A stretch of DNA of 47,686 nucleotides from a virus: positions 1-47,686 of the IMG/VR virus record IMGVR_UViG_3300042569_001807, one strand, 5' to 3'. Within the stretch, counting starts at the first letter, position 1, and each line of letters begins with the position of its first letter. Shown one piece after another: positions 1 to 9,173 of the stretch. Both the position numbers and the translations under genes were made by a program. The notes beneath the pieces are model-generated. The model was not told the origin of the DNA. It worked only from the letters and a program-made list of their open reading frames with translations, and did not search any database.

Positions 1-531
1 CTCTGTGATAGCTGTTTTGTCTCTGGTTATTTCATAGGTTCGGTCTGTAACCAATTCGTTATTTTCGTATACAGACAAGATTCTTTTTGCATCCCACCAT
101 AAAGGTATATAGTCTGCTCCAAGACCGACAACCTCTAAAGTTTTCTTTTTGTAGTAAAAACCTTCTGGAATAACCGAATCGATAACAGCTCTGGCAATTT
201 CTTCATACTTAGTATATTCTGCAATCTCTGAGGCAGTTGTACCTAGAGTGGATGGATCCACATAAGGCCTAACAAGCTCAGTCGTATCATCATAGAGTAA
301 AACATCTACCCCATTTACAGCATCAAACTCTACTCTATAGTCTCCATCATATTTTGCAGGAAGTGTATAAGAAAAGGTGTCTCCAGCCTCACCAGTATGA
401 TCCGTAACAACCTCAGACAAGTCGGAAAGGTCTGTGACCCTTATGTAAAAGTCTGTTTCTTCAGTGTACCACTCTGGTACTACAAAATTTAAAGTTAGGT
501 CATCGTGCGGAGCCAGTCTTAATAATTCCAT
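1..531 (-). CDS. Probable head-tail connector protein, 3' end cut by window edge
   Basis: The minus-strand frame is open for all 177 codons from an ATG at 531 to base 1, so the C-terminus lies outside the window. The ATG overlaps the TAA of the upstream gene (TAATG), which points to translational coupling. The protein begins MELLRLAPHDDLTLNFVVPE and has a beta-rich first half (to about residue 85), then an acidic alpha/beta part with GADYIPLWWDAKRI. Its place, second gene after the major capsid protein, is where tailed phages usually encode adaptor or head-completion proteins. The role is inferred from position; no family is recognised with certainty. Confidence 0.7.
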   Translation of the reverse strand, partial: MELLRLAPHDDLTLNFVVPEWYTEETDFYIRVTDLSDLSEVVTDHTGEAGDTFSYTLPAKYDGDYRVEFDAVNGVDVLLYDDTTELVRPYVDPSTLGTTASEIAEYTKYEEIARAVIDSVIPEGFYYKKKTLEVVGLGADYIPLWWDAKRILSVYENNELVTDRTYEITRDKTAITE

Positions 532-953
532 TACTTACCGAAATCTCTCGCAACTTCTTCTGGGGTTGCAATTCTGATGTGGTCACGTGTTGCCCACTTA
601 TCTGCAGCCTGCTTTGTCACAATGTTGTAGCCCTTAGAAACCTGACCAACTCCAGACCAGTTAACATTTCTTGTAGAGTAAATTGCAACTGTGTCTTTTG
701 ATTCGGATACTTTTGGCTTGTCTGTTTCTTTCTTTTCTGCACTAGCTGATCCAATCACATTTTCTTCATTAGAAGTAACGGACAGATTTGGACTAGTAGC
801 CATCTTGTCTGAAGAAATTACATCGTTACGCTCTTCTTGAGCTTTTACAGCTTCTTTATATTTTTCTATAAGTGGATGAGGAATTAAAGCTTCGCCATCT
901 TCTAGTTTGGCAAGTGGTACATCTTTAAATTTTGAATTATTATTTTCGGACAT
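531..953 (-). CDS. Small head-region protein downstream of the capsid gene
   Basis: A 140-residue protein starting MSENNNSKFKDVPLAKLEDG. A strong Shine-Dalgarno (AAGGAG on the minus strand, about 7 bases upstream) supports the start. The first 85 residues are polar, charged and probably disordered. The last 55 form a compact domain (VAIYSTRNVNWSGVGQVSKG, then KWATRDHIRIATPEEVARDF). Comparable short proteins follow the capsid gene in many actinobacterial phages, where they are treated as head or connector proteins; the exact role is unknown. It has its own promoter and sits behind a terminator hairpin that follows the capsid gene, so its level is probably set separately from capsid. Confidence 0.75.
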   Translation of the reverse strand: MSENNNSKFKDVPLAKLEDGEALIPHPLIEKYKEAVKAQEERNDVISSDKMATSPNLSVTSNEENVIGSASAEKKETDKPKVSESKDTVAIYSTRNVNWSGVGQVSKGYNIVTKQAADKWATRDHIRIATPEEVARDFGK

Positions 954-973
954 GACTATCTCCTTCTTTACCT

Positions 974-988
974 TTAATTATAACAGAT
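974..988 (-). promoter_or_regulatory. Promoter of the post-capsid head genes
   Basis: The minus strand carries TATAAT (977-982) inside ATCTGTTATAATTAA. The identical 15-base word precedes the collagen-like fibre gene at 26914-26928, again just after a stem-loop. No clear -35 is seen. Confidence 0.5.
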
Positions 989-993
989 ATTAG

Positions 994-1031
994 AAAAGGG
1001 AGCAGGAGATTTTACTCACCTGCCCCCTTTT
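994..1031 (-). terminator. Intrinsic terminator after the major capsid gene
   Basis: On the minus strand AAAAGGGGGCAGG pairs with CCTGCTCCCTTTT (13 bp, one mismatch) around a 12-base loop, and the descending arm ends in a T-run. It lies 18 bases past the capsid stop codon and before the promoter of the next gene. It is probably a partial terminator that keeps capsid mRNA in excess. Confidence 0.75.
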
Positions 1032-1048
1032 AGTAGGTTGCGTTAGAC

Positions 1049-2161
1049 TTATGAAGCGTCTACAGCGTCTGCGTCAGCGAACGCAATTGCGTCCTCTTCT
1101 TCCCACTGAATACCAAAACGTACGAATACGGTGTACTCAATGGTGTCCTTCTTAGGAACATACTGACGGTTAACAGTGATGTCTCTCTGGAAACCCCATA
1201 CACGGTTCTGTGGGAATGTAAGGTCTACATATCCTGCAGGGTAGTAAGGTACTTCCTGAACATCAATGCCTAGAACACGGGTAGTGCGAGCACCACCGAA
1301 TGTCTGGCCCTGGCCGTCAAGGTAAGCCTGGGTGTTAGCCTGGGTGTTACCGTTGTGGCCTAGTGCCTCAGCAATTGCATCTGATAGGGTTCCGTTGTTC
1401 TTAACGATTCCCTGGAATGCGTCTGTACCAGCGTAGAACTTAAGATTGCTCTTAAGTGCACGGTACTTCCTTGGCAATGCAAGAATAATCTTCTGCATTA
1501 CGTCTGGAGTCCATGAGTTGTCTGCGACTGTTACAACTGCTTCGTGTGCATCTCCTGTTGTAGCCTTGTGGACAAATCCTTCCATGATAGAAGTAAATGC
1601 TGTTCCACCAGCTCCAACACCGTTGATAGCTAGATCTTCGATGTCATTTGCAAATGCATTTGTCATCAAACGAACTAGGTGGTCCTCTAGGGCACCACCC
1701 TCAACGTTGTCTTCTAGTGCTTCAGCTGAAACTTCCCAGTCCAGACGAATCTTCTTGGTAGAAAGTTCGACCTTTGAGAATGTTGCACCTGTGTTTGTGT
1801 ACTCTGCATTAGCCTGAGCTGCTGCACGAATAACACGTTCGCCTACGTTAACTTTTTCAAGTTCCATAGAGTTGGCTCGCATAGTTACACGACGACCATC
1901 TTTGGCGAGAATAGTGGCGTCCCATACGTAGTCAATAAAACGACGTGCCTGTTCAGGGCGTAGGATACCGCTTGCCGCATCACCCGAAGGATTTACGGCA
2001 TTTGGACCACTTGTTACTCCTAGTGTTGCTGTTGGGATGTTGCCCAGTGTGTCTGCACCTGGGTTACTTACACCACCAATTCCTCCAGACGCAAAAGCAC
2101 CTTCGCCATTAACTTCGTTAGCACCAGCACCTGGATAGTTTTTAATAATCTCTTCCGACAT
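1049..2161 (-). CDS. Major capsid protein (HK97-like)
   Basis: A 370-residue capsid subunit. The start at 2161 (MSEEIIKNYPGAGANEVNGE) is chosen because AGGAGGTG lies 6 bases upstream; an upstream in-frame codon would erase that site. The Gly/Asn/Ala-rich first 60 residues are followed by ARRFIDYVWDATILAKDGRR and an E-rich central region with an acidic helix (SAEALEDNVEGGALEDHLVR). Then come NDIEDLAINGVG and a C-terminal domain ending in VNRQYVPKKDTIEYTVFVRF. This pattern and the position after portal and protease fit the HK97-fold capsid family. The codon choice is cleaner than in neighbours and the signal AGGAGGTG is the best in the late block, as expected for the most abundant virion protein. 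Confidence 0.9.
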   Translation of the reverse strand: MSEEIIKNYPGAGANEVNGEGAFASGGIGGVSNPGADTLGNIPTATLGVTSGPNAVNPSGDAASGILRPEQARRFIDYVWDATILAKDGRRVTMRANSMELEKVNVGERVIRAAAQANAEYTNTGATFSKVELSTKKIRLDWEVSAEALEDNVEGGALEDHLVRLMTNAFANDIEDLAINGVGAGGTAFTSIMEGFVHKATTGDAHEAVVTVADNSWTPDVMQKIILALPRKYRALKSNLKFYAGTDAFQGIVKNNGTLSDAIAEALGHNGNTQANTQAYLDGQGQTFGGARTTRVLGIDVQEVPYYPAGYVDLTFPQNRVWGFQRDITVNRQYVPKKDTIEYTVFVRFGIQWEEEDAIAFADADAVDAS

Positions 2162-2186
2162 AATTGTCACCTCCTGTGATATTTGT

Positions 2187-2756
2187 TTATTTGAATAGAT
2201 CGGCAGTTTTGAGGAAACGTCCGCCCCATAGGGATTTCTGAACCTGTTCTGGTTCAGATTCCTGAACGATCTCGCCTAGATCGCCAGACTTGCGGAAAGC
2301 GGTGTCAGCCTCAACAGCGTCTACCCTCTTTCCAAACTCGTTAAACTGTCCCTTGGCTTCTGTTACCTCATTTTTTACAGAGTCAATTGACTTGCTTAGT
2401 GCAGATACCTGCTCGTGTAGAGCTTTTACGGTATTTGCTAGATCGCTAAAGGCTGATGTTAGAGTACTCTGGATTTCAGTAACTGCATTTACAATTACTT
2501 CTTCCGACTTAGATACCCCTTCTTCCTCGGCTACAGCTTCAGACTTCATTTCTTCTTCAGACTTCATCTCGTCTTCAGACTTTGTTTCGTCTTCATCTTC
2601 CATCTTCTCTTCATCCATAGACTTCTCTTTGTCTTCAGAGTAGGACTTTTCTACTGCATCTTCGGTTGCGGCATCTGCCTCTGGAGCGACCTGTGATTCT
2701 TCTACAACGTCATCAGACTTTTCGACGACGTCTTCAGTGATTGTTGTTTCACTCAT
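2187..2756 (-). CDS. Scaffold protein from an in-frame internal start
   Basis: Inside the protease gene, codon 253 is an ATG (2754-2756) preceded by AAGGAGGT at 2764-2771, one of the strongest ribosome sites in the window, with ideal spacing. Initiation here would give a free 189-residue protein beginning MSETTITEDVVEKSDD. It would contain only the acidic repeats and the coiled coil. Nested in-frame scaffolds are established for lambda (Nu3 within C). The fused form would act as protease, and the free form would be made in excess as assembly scaffold and then degraded. This is inference from the start signal; the sequence shows the site itself plainly. Confidence 0.7.
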   Translation of the reverse strand: MSETTITEDVVEKSDDVVEESQVAPEADAATEDAVEKSYSEDKEKSMDEEKMEDEDETKSEDEMKSEEEMKSEAVAEEEGVSKSEEVIVNAVTEIQSTLTSAFSDLANTVKALHEQVSALSKSIDSVKNEVTEAKGQFNEFGKRVDAVEADTAFRKSGDLGEIVQESEPEQVQKSLWGGRFLKTADLFK

Positions 2757-3512
2757 AGGACTTACCTCCTTGTTAATCTCAGTTTTAATGCCTTTAGCAC
2801 TATCAACTAAGAACTTTATCATATCTGTTTTTTCGTTATCGTTCTTTTCAACGAAACCTATATTTTGCATTGGAGCTCCAGACGTTGGGCTTTGCTCTGA
2901 TTCATTTTCTGACAACATGACTATGCCAGATTCTGCATCCCAAAAGACATTCTCAATTGGGGTATCCAAGCTTTCACCCTTAATCATTTCTACTCCGTCA
3001 ACTTTTTCGACAGATAAAACATTTGCAAACTGGTTTGCTGGATTATCTACCAGAGACAATTCTACCAGATCGTAGTCTTTTATGATTCGAATTTTTGAAT
3101 CCATTTTCTCATCATACCCGTCATCCCACTTATTCATTTTTCCACCAATAGAAAAACCAGAAAGTGTGCCGTCTAAGACCTTTTCCCAGGTGTTTTGAGC
3201 ACCCTTTGAAATATATGTTGATACGTAAACGCCAGAATAGAACTTCTTGGCTTCTGGATCAAAGTACTTGTCTTCTTTAAAAGAGATCATCTTTCCAACT
3301 GCTGTTGGTTGATGCATTTCTCTAATGTTACCACGAAACTTTGAGAAAGCCTTTACGCTGGCTTCTGTTGTAACTATGTCAGCCTGCTTGTCAATATTAT
3401 CAAGTGTGGCAAAGCCAGAGACAATACGTCTCTCTACGTCCACTTTACTGAACGGCATTGATAGGCGAACGTTGTCACCTTCAGTATCCCAATGGGCTTT
3501 CTGCATAGTCAT
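2187..3512 (-). CDS. Capsid maturation protease fused to scaffold (XkdF-like)
   Basis: A 441-residue protein. Residues 1 to about 175 look like the phage serine protease of the XkdF type: VERRIVSGFATLDNIDKQAD, IREMHQPTAVGKMISFKED, LSGFSIGGKMNKW and LVELSLVDNPANQFANV, with the expected His and Ser segments (EMHQPTAVG, LSGFSIGG). Residues 250 to 340 are extremely acidic and repetitive (KSEDEMKSEEEMKSE). Residues 340 to 410 form a predicted coiled coil, typical of scaffolds. The order portal, protease-scaffold, capsid is standard. A strong internal ribosome site marks a second product (see 2187-2756). TATAAT lies 9 bases before the ATG at 3512. Family members cleave scaffold and capsid during prohead maturation. 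Confidence 0.85.
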   Translation of the reverse strand: MTMQKAHWDTEGDNVRLSMPFSKVDVERRIVSGFATLDNIDKQADIVTTEASVKAFSKFRGNIREMHQPTAVGKMISFKEDKYFDPEAKKFYSGVYVSTYISKGAQNTWEKVLDGTLSGFSIGGKMNKWDDGYDEKMDSKIRIIKDYDLVELSLVDNPANQFANVLSVEKVDGVEMIKGESLDTPIENVFWDAESGIVMLSENESEQSPTSGAPMQNIGFVEKNDNEKTDMIKFLVDSAKGIKTEINKEVSPMSETTITEDVVEKSDDVVEESQVAPEADAATEDAVEKSYSEDKEKSMDEEKMEDEDETKSEDEMKSEEEMKSEAVAEEEGVSKSEEVIVNAVTEIQSTLTSAFSDLANTVKALHEQVSALSKSIDSVKNEVTEAKGQFNEFGKRVDAVEADTAFRKSGDLGEIVQESEPEQVQKSLWGGRFLKTADLFK

Positions 3513-3559
3513 GTTATCTCAATTATAAGGCTCTTTTATGAAAAGTATCAAAAATGATG

Positions 3560-5191
3560 CTATTCTGAAGACCTTCCCTCTCCAGCTGGATTTCGTCCAG
3601 CTACAGTAGCGGTGCTGTCTGAAGAGTTATTTGCTCTTTCAGAATCTCTTTGTCTGTTCTGAGCAGTGTTAGCTCTTGCATCTGTGGCTTGTCTAGTTGA
3701 CATTTCAAATGGCTCATCGCCGTCTGGTCTTTGTGGTAGTCCAAGCTTTTCACGAGCTTCGTTAGGCACCATAATCTGAGTCTTAACGTATCTCTCAAGA
3801 ATCTGAGACTGAGCAATTTCATCTGTCAAAGTTAGCTCATTAAACTTAAAGTCTAGGATGTCTGTCTTTTCTTTAATGACCTTGCTCATCATTTTTTCTA
3901 GATTTGCCTGAGCTGGTCTTGCAACCTGCTCTTTAAATGTACGGTCTTGAGCTAGAGCTGCTGCGATGTTAGCTGCATCCCCTCCACCAATCTTTGAGAG
4001 AGGAACTTGGTGGGCAACAAGAATGTCGTCCCTATTTCTAAGCCTGTAGTCGTTAAAGGATGCCTCTTGCACTCCAGCCTCAATTGGCTCCATCTTAAAT
4101 TCTACCTTGTTTGTATCTGTGTCTGCTGGTAGAGGAATGTATAGGGTTCTGTGAGACTGGCCCTTTAAGCTAGTCTGAAGGAATCTGAACATCTTGTCTT
4201 CTGCGTCAGAAGACAGCTTTGCACCCTTTAGAGTTACGATATACCTTGGAACACCCTTGTTTCCAAAGTAGTCAATGTTATACTGAGAGGCTAGCTGGTC
4301 TCCATGCAAAGCTGAGATTGCAGACATGATGTCTGGAACCCCATAGAAAGTATTTAGCGGAGAGTATTCTTTATAGTGAATGATCTCGTTTGGTCTTGGG
4401 TCTCCAGTAATTGGATTCTGGTTCTTTGCCCCGAAGTTTTTGAAGTAAACAACTTTCTGACCAATAATCTGAACATATCCGTCACGCAGTCTTCGAACTC
4501 TCATAGTTGTAGATGGGATGTGGCCAAGGTAGCCAATTTCTCCAGTAACAGTTCTTCCTACCTCAAGATATCCGTTTCCAGTTGCCTGAACGTCTGTATA
4601 AAACTTCATCATCGTATTTGAAAAAGAGTCGTCGCTGTTTAGAGTCTCAAGCCACTCACGCATTTCAACCTTTGCTCTTTCAATACGCTTTCTGGCCTTG
4701 TCTGTTGCAGTTTCGCTACTGGATGCTTCAAGCTGCATCATAGTTCTTTTTGAAATGTGGAAGTCGTATCCTAGACCAACAATGTTTTCAACCTTTGCAT
4801 CAATAGCTGCGTGGTTAGCAAAAGATGTATCGTAGTAGTTAGCCAGTTCATAAAGGTTCCATGGTGGGGTAATTACGTCAAACATTCCATAGCCATTGTG
4901 GAATACTGATCCAGGATTAATCTCTTTGGAGGTTGCTCCGTTTTGTCCAGTGCTTCTAGCTAGGGCACTATCCTGGTACCCTTGCCTAGTTGTATCTACT
5001 CCAGTAAAGTCAAGACTTTCATATGCCTTAACAATACGGTCTGATCGTCTTTTAAAATTCTTTTCTATTCCAGAAAGGCTTTTTAGCTCATCCCATTTTT
5101 TATTAAATGGATCCTGCTTTTTAAACAGGTCTTCTGCTAGCTCTTCTTCTGGCACAAAAGCTTGGATTGGATACTGATACTCATCCGACAT
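3560..5191 (-). CDS. Portal protein (PBSX/SPP1-like)
   Basis: A 543-residue portal subunit; the dodecamer forms the DNA entry vertex of the head. Characteristic stretches are PPWNLYELANYYDTSFANHA, AIDAKVENIVGLGYDFHIS, NEIIHYKEYSPLNTFYGVPD, QLASQYNIDYFGNKGVPRYI and HQVPLSKIGGGDAANIAAAL. They match the portal family found with XkdF-type proteases. The C-terminal 60 residues are polar and Gln/Asn/Ser-rich, probably disordered. Length is normal. It overlaps neither neighbour and lies 2 bases from the upstream gene, so it is probably co-transcribed from the promoter near 5570. Confidence 0.9.
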   Translation of the reverse strand: MSDEYQYPIQAFVPEEELAEDLFKKQDPFNKKWDELKSLSGIEKNFKRRSDRIVKAYESLDFTGVDTTRQGYQDSALARSTGQNGATSKEINPGSVFHNGYGMFDVITPPWNLYELANYYDTSFANHAAIDAKVENIVGLGYDFHISKRTMMQLEASSSETATDKARKRIERAKVEMREWLETLNSDDSFSNTMMKFYTDVQATGNGYLEVGRTVTGEIGYLGHIPSTTMRVRRLRDGYVQIIGQKVVYFKNFGAKNQNPITGDPRPNEIIHYKEYSPLNTFYGVPDIMSAISALHGDQLASQYNIDYFGNKGVPRYIVTLKGAKLSSDAEDKMFRFLQTSLKGQSHRTLYIPLPADTDTNKVEFKMEPIEAGVQEASFNDYRLRNRDDILVAHQVPLSKIGGGDAANIAAALAQDRTFKEQVARPAQANLEKMMSKVIKEKTDILDFKFNELTLTDEIAQSQILERYVKTQIMVPNEAREKLGLPQRPDGDEPFEMSTRQATDARANTAQNRQRDSERANNSSDSTATVAGRNPAGEGRSSE

Positions 5192-5193
5192 TG

Positions 5194-5562
5194 TTACTCA
5201 TCTCCATAAAGTTCTAAGGTTTTCTTTGCTGCAATAACGGCACCAATGTCGTTTAGAGATGGTATTAGGCCTTGCTTCATTCGGTCTACCTGCTCGCTAT
5301 ACTCTTCATCGGTAATTCTTGCTGTTCCTGGGAAAAACACATGGGTTCCATTAGGCTCTCCGTAGTAGGCAGCTGCCTGTTTTAGCTTTGCAATCTGATT
5401 TTCATCGCCCCTATTAGCCTGAACGTTTAGGATATTGCCGTTTCCATCAGTAAACCACTTGCCATTAGCCTTTTTCCAAACATATACGCCCCAGGAATAA
5501 CCCGTTTGATCTACAAGAGTTACTTTAGCTTTACCAATTGCTTCTGCAAATTTGTCTTCCAT
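5194..5562 (-). CDS. Conserved 122-residue protein next to portal, leaderless
   Basis: A small soluble protein (MEDKFAEAIGKAKVTLVDQT) with a beta domain (GYSWGVYVWKKANGKWFTD) and a helical C-terminus ending KKTLELYGDE. Similar proteins are commonly encoded beside the portal in actinobacteriophages; no biochemical role is known to me. The minus strand has TATACT (5570-5575) and the ATG begins 7 bases later, so the mRNA is probably leaderless. No Shine-Dalgarno is present. A GTG two codons upstream is possible but lies even closer to the -10. This promoter is a likely start of the portal-protease-capsid transcript. Confidence 0.75.
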   Translation of the reverse strand: MEDKFAEAIGKAKVTLVDQTGYSWGVYVWKKANGKWFTDGNGNILNVQANRGDENQIAKLKQAAAYYGEPNGTHVFFPGTARITDEEYSEQVDRMKQGLIPSLNDIGAVIAAKKTLELYGDE

Positions 5563-5580
5563 GACCACTAGTATACCATA

Positions 5581-8500
5581 CTATACAGCAGGAAGGATAC
5601 GGCTTTGCCAAGTTATTCCCTGATAGAGATTATATTCATAATCATTTACCCTTAATGGGACATTATCGTCAATGATGATCTTGTTTGTTCCAGTGTAGGT
5701 CTTATATATCTCTGATGGGTCTACCCCCAAAATGTTTGACTGGCTTAAAATTAAAACACTGTTCCAGGTATAGCTTTGATTCCAGAAATTCCAGATAGCA
5801 TTGTCAATACTGGCTAGGAACCAAGACCTTATGGTGTTTCTCTGTATTTCCTGTAGCCCAGTTGCTTTATACTGAGAAATATTGTTTACTAAAACTGATC
5901 CAGTAAATCTAAGGCCTCCAGCGTAGGAGTCAAAATCCAGCACTTTTGGAAACGAAACTCCAATAGTTCCCCAGTCGTTTAGGGTTATGACTGGTTCCCT
6001 AACTATATTACCGTTCCAATAAAAAGTAATACCGTTTTCAAATGTTCCAGTTTTTGCGTTAATTCCATAAATTCTAGCTCTTTTGCCAGTAATGTCATTA
6101 GCAACTAGGTAAAACTTTATATATGTATCTTTGCTTTCAATTTCAAATATTTGTTCTGGGTCTGATGGAAACCTGTCTTTGCCATACCTAATAAAAGCCT
6201 GAAGAGCAATAATCTTATAAGTTTCAGCCAGGTCTTTATTTACTGGAATAGAAAAGCCACGATTTACCAATGAATCGTAATCTCCCAATTTTTCTAATCC
6301 ACTTTTCTTTGTTAAGTATAAATACGGAGTGCTTCCTTTATAAATCCTATATGGATTTCTAGACTTATAGTCAAAGTAAGATCCGTACTTAATATATGGA
6401 AAAACTGGTACCCCAAATCTTGTTCCAACGGGGTTAGAGGATCTTTCGTTAAAAGCTTGAGAGGCATACTGCATCTTTTTTATAACTAATGGATTTGATA
6501 CAATTCCTGGAATTGTCCATTCAAGATGAGTTACAAGAGATATATCCGTAAGCTTAATTCCTTTTGGTGGGTAAATAACTGTTCCATCCACAACCTCATA
6601 CCTGTATGTTAGCCAGCTGTCGTGTATGTTGTTCCCAGTTTCCAGGTCTACTCCAACAACATAGGTTCCTGGCGAAACTACGTTGTTTTGTGCAGCTGGT
6701 ATGGTTTTAAAATAAGAGCTTTTTGCAGATGGGTTATTTTTTAAATACTGAAAAGAAACATAAGACTTAACCATGTTTTTAGATGTGTCATAGCTACCAT
6801 TTTCAAAATTTTCTAATGCTGGATAGTCTATATTAAACTGAATAAGATCTAGGTCATAGTATTTTTTGTCTTTAATATCCGAAACGTATTGTGAGAAAAA
6901 GGTAAGCGGTTGGTAATCTTCCCAATAACCGTCTATAGCAATATCCATTGTTATAGTATTAAAGTTTATTTTTGGGATTAGTGTGTAACTAGCTATAAAG
7001 TCTTTGATTACGCTAAAGGATACCCCGCTAGAATAGTCATCGTACTCTCCAGCGTCTAGGGATTCTTCGTATTCTGTCTCTGATACTCCTCCAGCATCAA
7101 AAGGCGGTGTTAAAGAATGATCATTAAAATAATCTTCATAGTTAAAATAAGTAAGAAGCCCCTTCTCATCAAATAAAGATGAAATTTTGTCTAGATTTCT
7201 TTCACTTGAAAAACCAACCTTGTATATTTTTCCAACGAATGTTTTATTAAAGTCTTGATCTCCTCCAATAAACATTGAAAGCTGATTTTTGTTATTAAAA
7301 AAAGCTGATATTTGTTTTCCAAAGTATCTCGAAAATACTTCTAGGTTAATCCCCACAGAAAGGTTTTTTCCAGGAACGGCAGCATCTTCTTGATATAAGC
7401 TTGTTACAACTCCGTCAAAGGATAATGTATAGTGCAAGATTCCAGACTGGATATATATTTCTAAATTGTTTGAGCTTGTTTTGTCTTGTATTTTAAAAAG
7501 TACTTGTTTGCTTGATGGCAAAGATATTGGTAAATTGAATACCCCGAAGAAAGCTTTTAGGTCTTGCTTAATAATATTCATGTTTTCAAAAAACAAGTAC
7601 CCTTGTTTATTTACAAAACTAAGAAAAGGGTCTGTTTGCTGTCCGCTACTTTCATACAGGCTAGAGTACCAGGAGTCTGTTGTTGAATTATCCTCAAATA
7701 CAGCAACAGGTAAATTATGATTCGGCACAGAAAGCGAGTCATCTGCTATGGATAAGTTTTCCATAATTCCCTGGTTCCAACGACCAATGTCTGGATAGCT
7801 GTAGTTGCTGGTATAGTCTGCAAAAGCATAGTCTACAAGCACAGATGTTCCTCCGTAAGCACTATTTGCACTTTCTGGAAACTCTACTGCCTGGCCATAG
7901 GCAAACCTTCTTTTTGCAACAACTGCTGGGACCAAATAAGAGTAAATTGCTACACAATCAATATCAAGAGAGGGGACATTTTCTGAGGCATAAAATCCTA
8001 GCCAGTCATTGTTTTTTTGAATACCAGACTGAACTATTGTTGCTGGCGGCAAAGAAATATCTGGTGTTGAATAGTTTATTTCTATTACCCCTTCTCCATT
8101 TATTAATAGAGATGCAGAGTTTTCAAAAATCTTAAAGTCTAGCAACATTGGTCTATACCACTCTGTAATTGCATGAGATCCGACAACGTTTCCAATTTTA
8201 ATTTTTATAAATGGTCCATCCACATAGATTCCATCTGTAGACCCAATTGGTCCGAATATCCTTGTAGCAGTTGTTGCCTTAGAGTCAATCCTTACCCACA
8301 TTTCTGCGGTATACTCTCTATACCTTCCAGATTCATTTAAGAAACCCTGTCCAGGAATAATTAAAGACGGATTGTTATTTTCATTTGGTAAAATTTTTGT
8401 AACATTTGAAGAGCCAAACACAATTGGGACTCCTGAGTTTTTAGCAACAAGGGCACCATTATTTACAAAATAATATCCATCTAAATCCTGCAACCCGTAG

Positions 8501-9147
8501 GATTTTGCTTTAACTGCAAGGTAGTCAAATGGCACTTCTTCTGGCAAGGCTTCTGCAAAAACCCCAGAAGATGTTGCTGAAAAATCTTCTGACCATTGGC
8601 CAAAAGTTACACCATTAATGTGAAATTGACTAGAGCTGCTAATGCTAGCGTAAGTAATTCTTATAACAATTTTTAGTAAACTTGTAGTTGCGGGTATTCT
8701 AAAAGTTTCTGAAATTAGTGACCATCTTTTTACAATCCTGGAGTTAAACTTTCTTAAAACAGGGGTAGCCAATCCGTCATAAGTGTAGCCAATTTCATAA
8801 GATATTACTGAGGCAGACTCTGAAAAAACATATGCTCCTATTGAAAAAGTTTCTAGGTCTTGGCTCATAAAAAGAGGACTTTGAATCCCTGGGCTTGTCA
8901 TTGTAACTTGAGCTACCTGAGTTGGCTGAAGTATTGTGTTTATAGTGGTAACTGAGGTGTCTGGCATTGGTTCGTTTATAATTTCATTATTTTGAACAGC
9001 ACTACCGCCAGAAACGGTCCAGGAAAAAACATTTCTTTTGTCATTGGGAATTATAGAAAAATAATCAGCTTTATCGTCTAAAGCCCACATGGCAATAGGG
9101 TGCTCGCTAAAGATCTTTTCAGCGTATAAATTAGATGGGTTGGCCAT
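5581..9147 (-). CDS. Large virion protein with LamG-like domains (1188 aa)
   Basis: A very long beta-rich structural protein starting MANPSNLYAEKIFSEHPIAM, with GGAG a few bases before the ATG. Two stretches look like concanavalin/LamG lectin domains: about residues 270-410 (YREYTAEMWVRID, WYRPMLLDFKIFENSASLLI) and about 510-670 (FFGVFNLPISLP, VGKIYKVGFSSERNLDKISS). The N-terminal YAEKIFSEHPIAMWALDD motif is typical of proteins that begin with a LamG-type fold. The C-terminal half has further beta repeats. A tail-spike, fibre or large decoration protein that binds host glycans is the most likely role. It sits directly upstream of the head genes. Confidence 0.7.
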   Translation of the reverse strand: MANPSNLYAEKIFSEHPIAMWALDDKADYFSIIPNDKRNVFSWTVSGGSAVQNNEIINEPMPDTSVTTINTILQPTQVAQVTMTSPGIQSPLFMSQDLETFSIGAYVFSESASVISYEIGYTYDGLATPVLRKFNSRIVKRWSLISETFRIPATTSLLKIVIRITYASISSSSQFHINGVTFGQWSEDFSATSSGVFAEALPEEVPFDYLAVKAKSYGLQDLDGYYFVNNGALVAKNSGVPIVFGSSNVTKILPNENNNPSLIIPGQGFLNESGRYREYTAEMWVRIDSKATTATRIFGPIGSTDGIYVDGPFIKIKIGNVVGSHAITEWYRPMLLDFKIFENSASLLINGEGVIEINYSTPDISLPPATIVQSGIQKNNDWLGFYASENVPSLDIDCVAIYSYLVPAVVAKRRFAYGQAVEFPESANSAYGGTSVLVDYAFADYTSNYSYPDIGRWNQGIMENLSIADDSLSVPNHNLPVAVFEDNSTTDSWYSSLYESSGQQTDPFLSFVNKQGYLFFENMNIIKQDLKAFFGVFNLPISLPSSKQVLFKIQDKTSSNNLEIYIQSGILHYTLSFDGVVTSLYQEDAAVPGKNLSVGINLEVFSRYFGKQISAFFNNKNQLSMFIGGDQDFNKTFVGKIYKVGFSSERNLDKISSLFDEKGLLTYFNYEDYFNDHSLTPPFDAGGVSETEYEESLDAGEYDDYSSGVSFSVIKDFIASYTLIPKINFNTITMDIAIDGYWEDYQPLTFFSQYVSDIKDKKYYDLDLIQFNIDYPALENFENGSYDTSKNMVKSYVSFQYLKNNPSAKSSYFKTIPAAQNNVVSPGTYVVGVDLETGNNIHDSWLTYRYEVVDGTVIYPPKGIKLTDISLVTHLEWTIPGIVSNPLVIKKMQYASQAFNERSSNPVGTRFGVPVFPYIKYGSYFDYKSRNPYRIYKGSTPYLYLTKKSGLEKLGDYDSLVNRGFSIPVNKDLAETYKIIALQAFIRYGKDRFPSDPEQIFEIESKDTYIKFYLVANDITGKRARIYGINAKTGTFENGITFYWNGNIVREPVITLNDWGTIGVSFPKVLDFDSYAGGLRFTGSVLVNNISQYKATGLQEIQRNTIRSWFLASIDNAIWNFWNQSYTWNSVLILSQSNILGVDPSEIYKTYTGTNKIIIDDNVPLRVNDYEYNLYQGITWQSRILPAV

Positions 9148-9173
9148 TATTCTCCTACCCTATTTTACCATAC

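Noticed and set aside
2145-2161. ATGTCGGAAGAG at the capsid start as another copy of the early promoter motif
   Set aside because: It is the start of the capsid coding sequence (M-S-E-E) behind a strong ribosome site, and no TANNNT lies 17 bases on.
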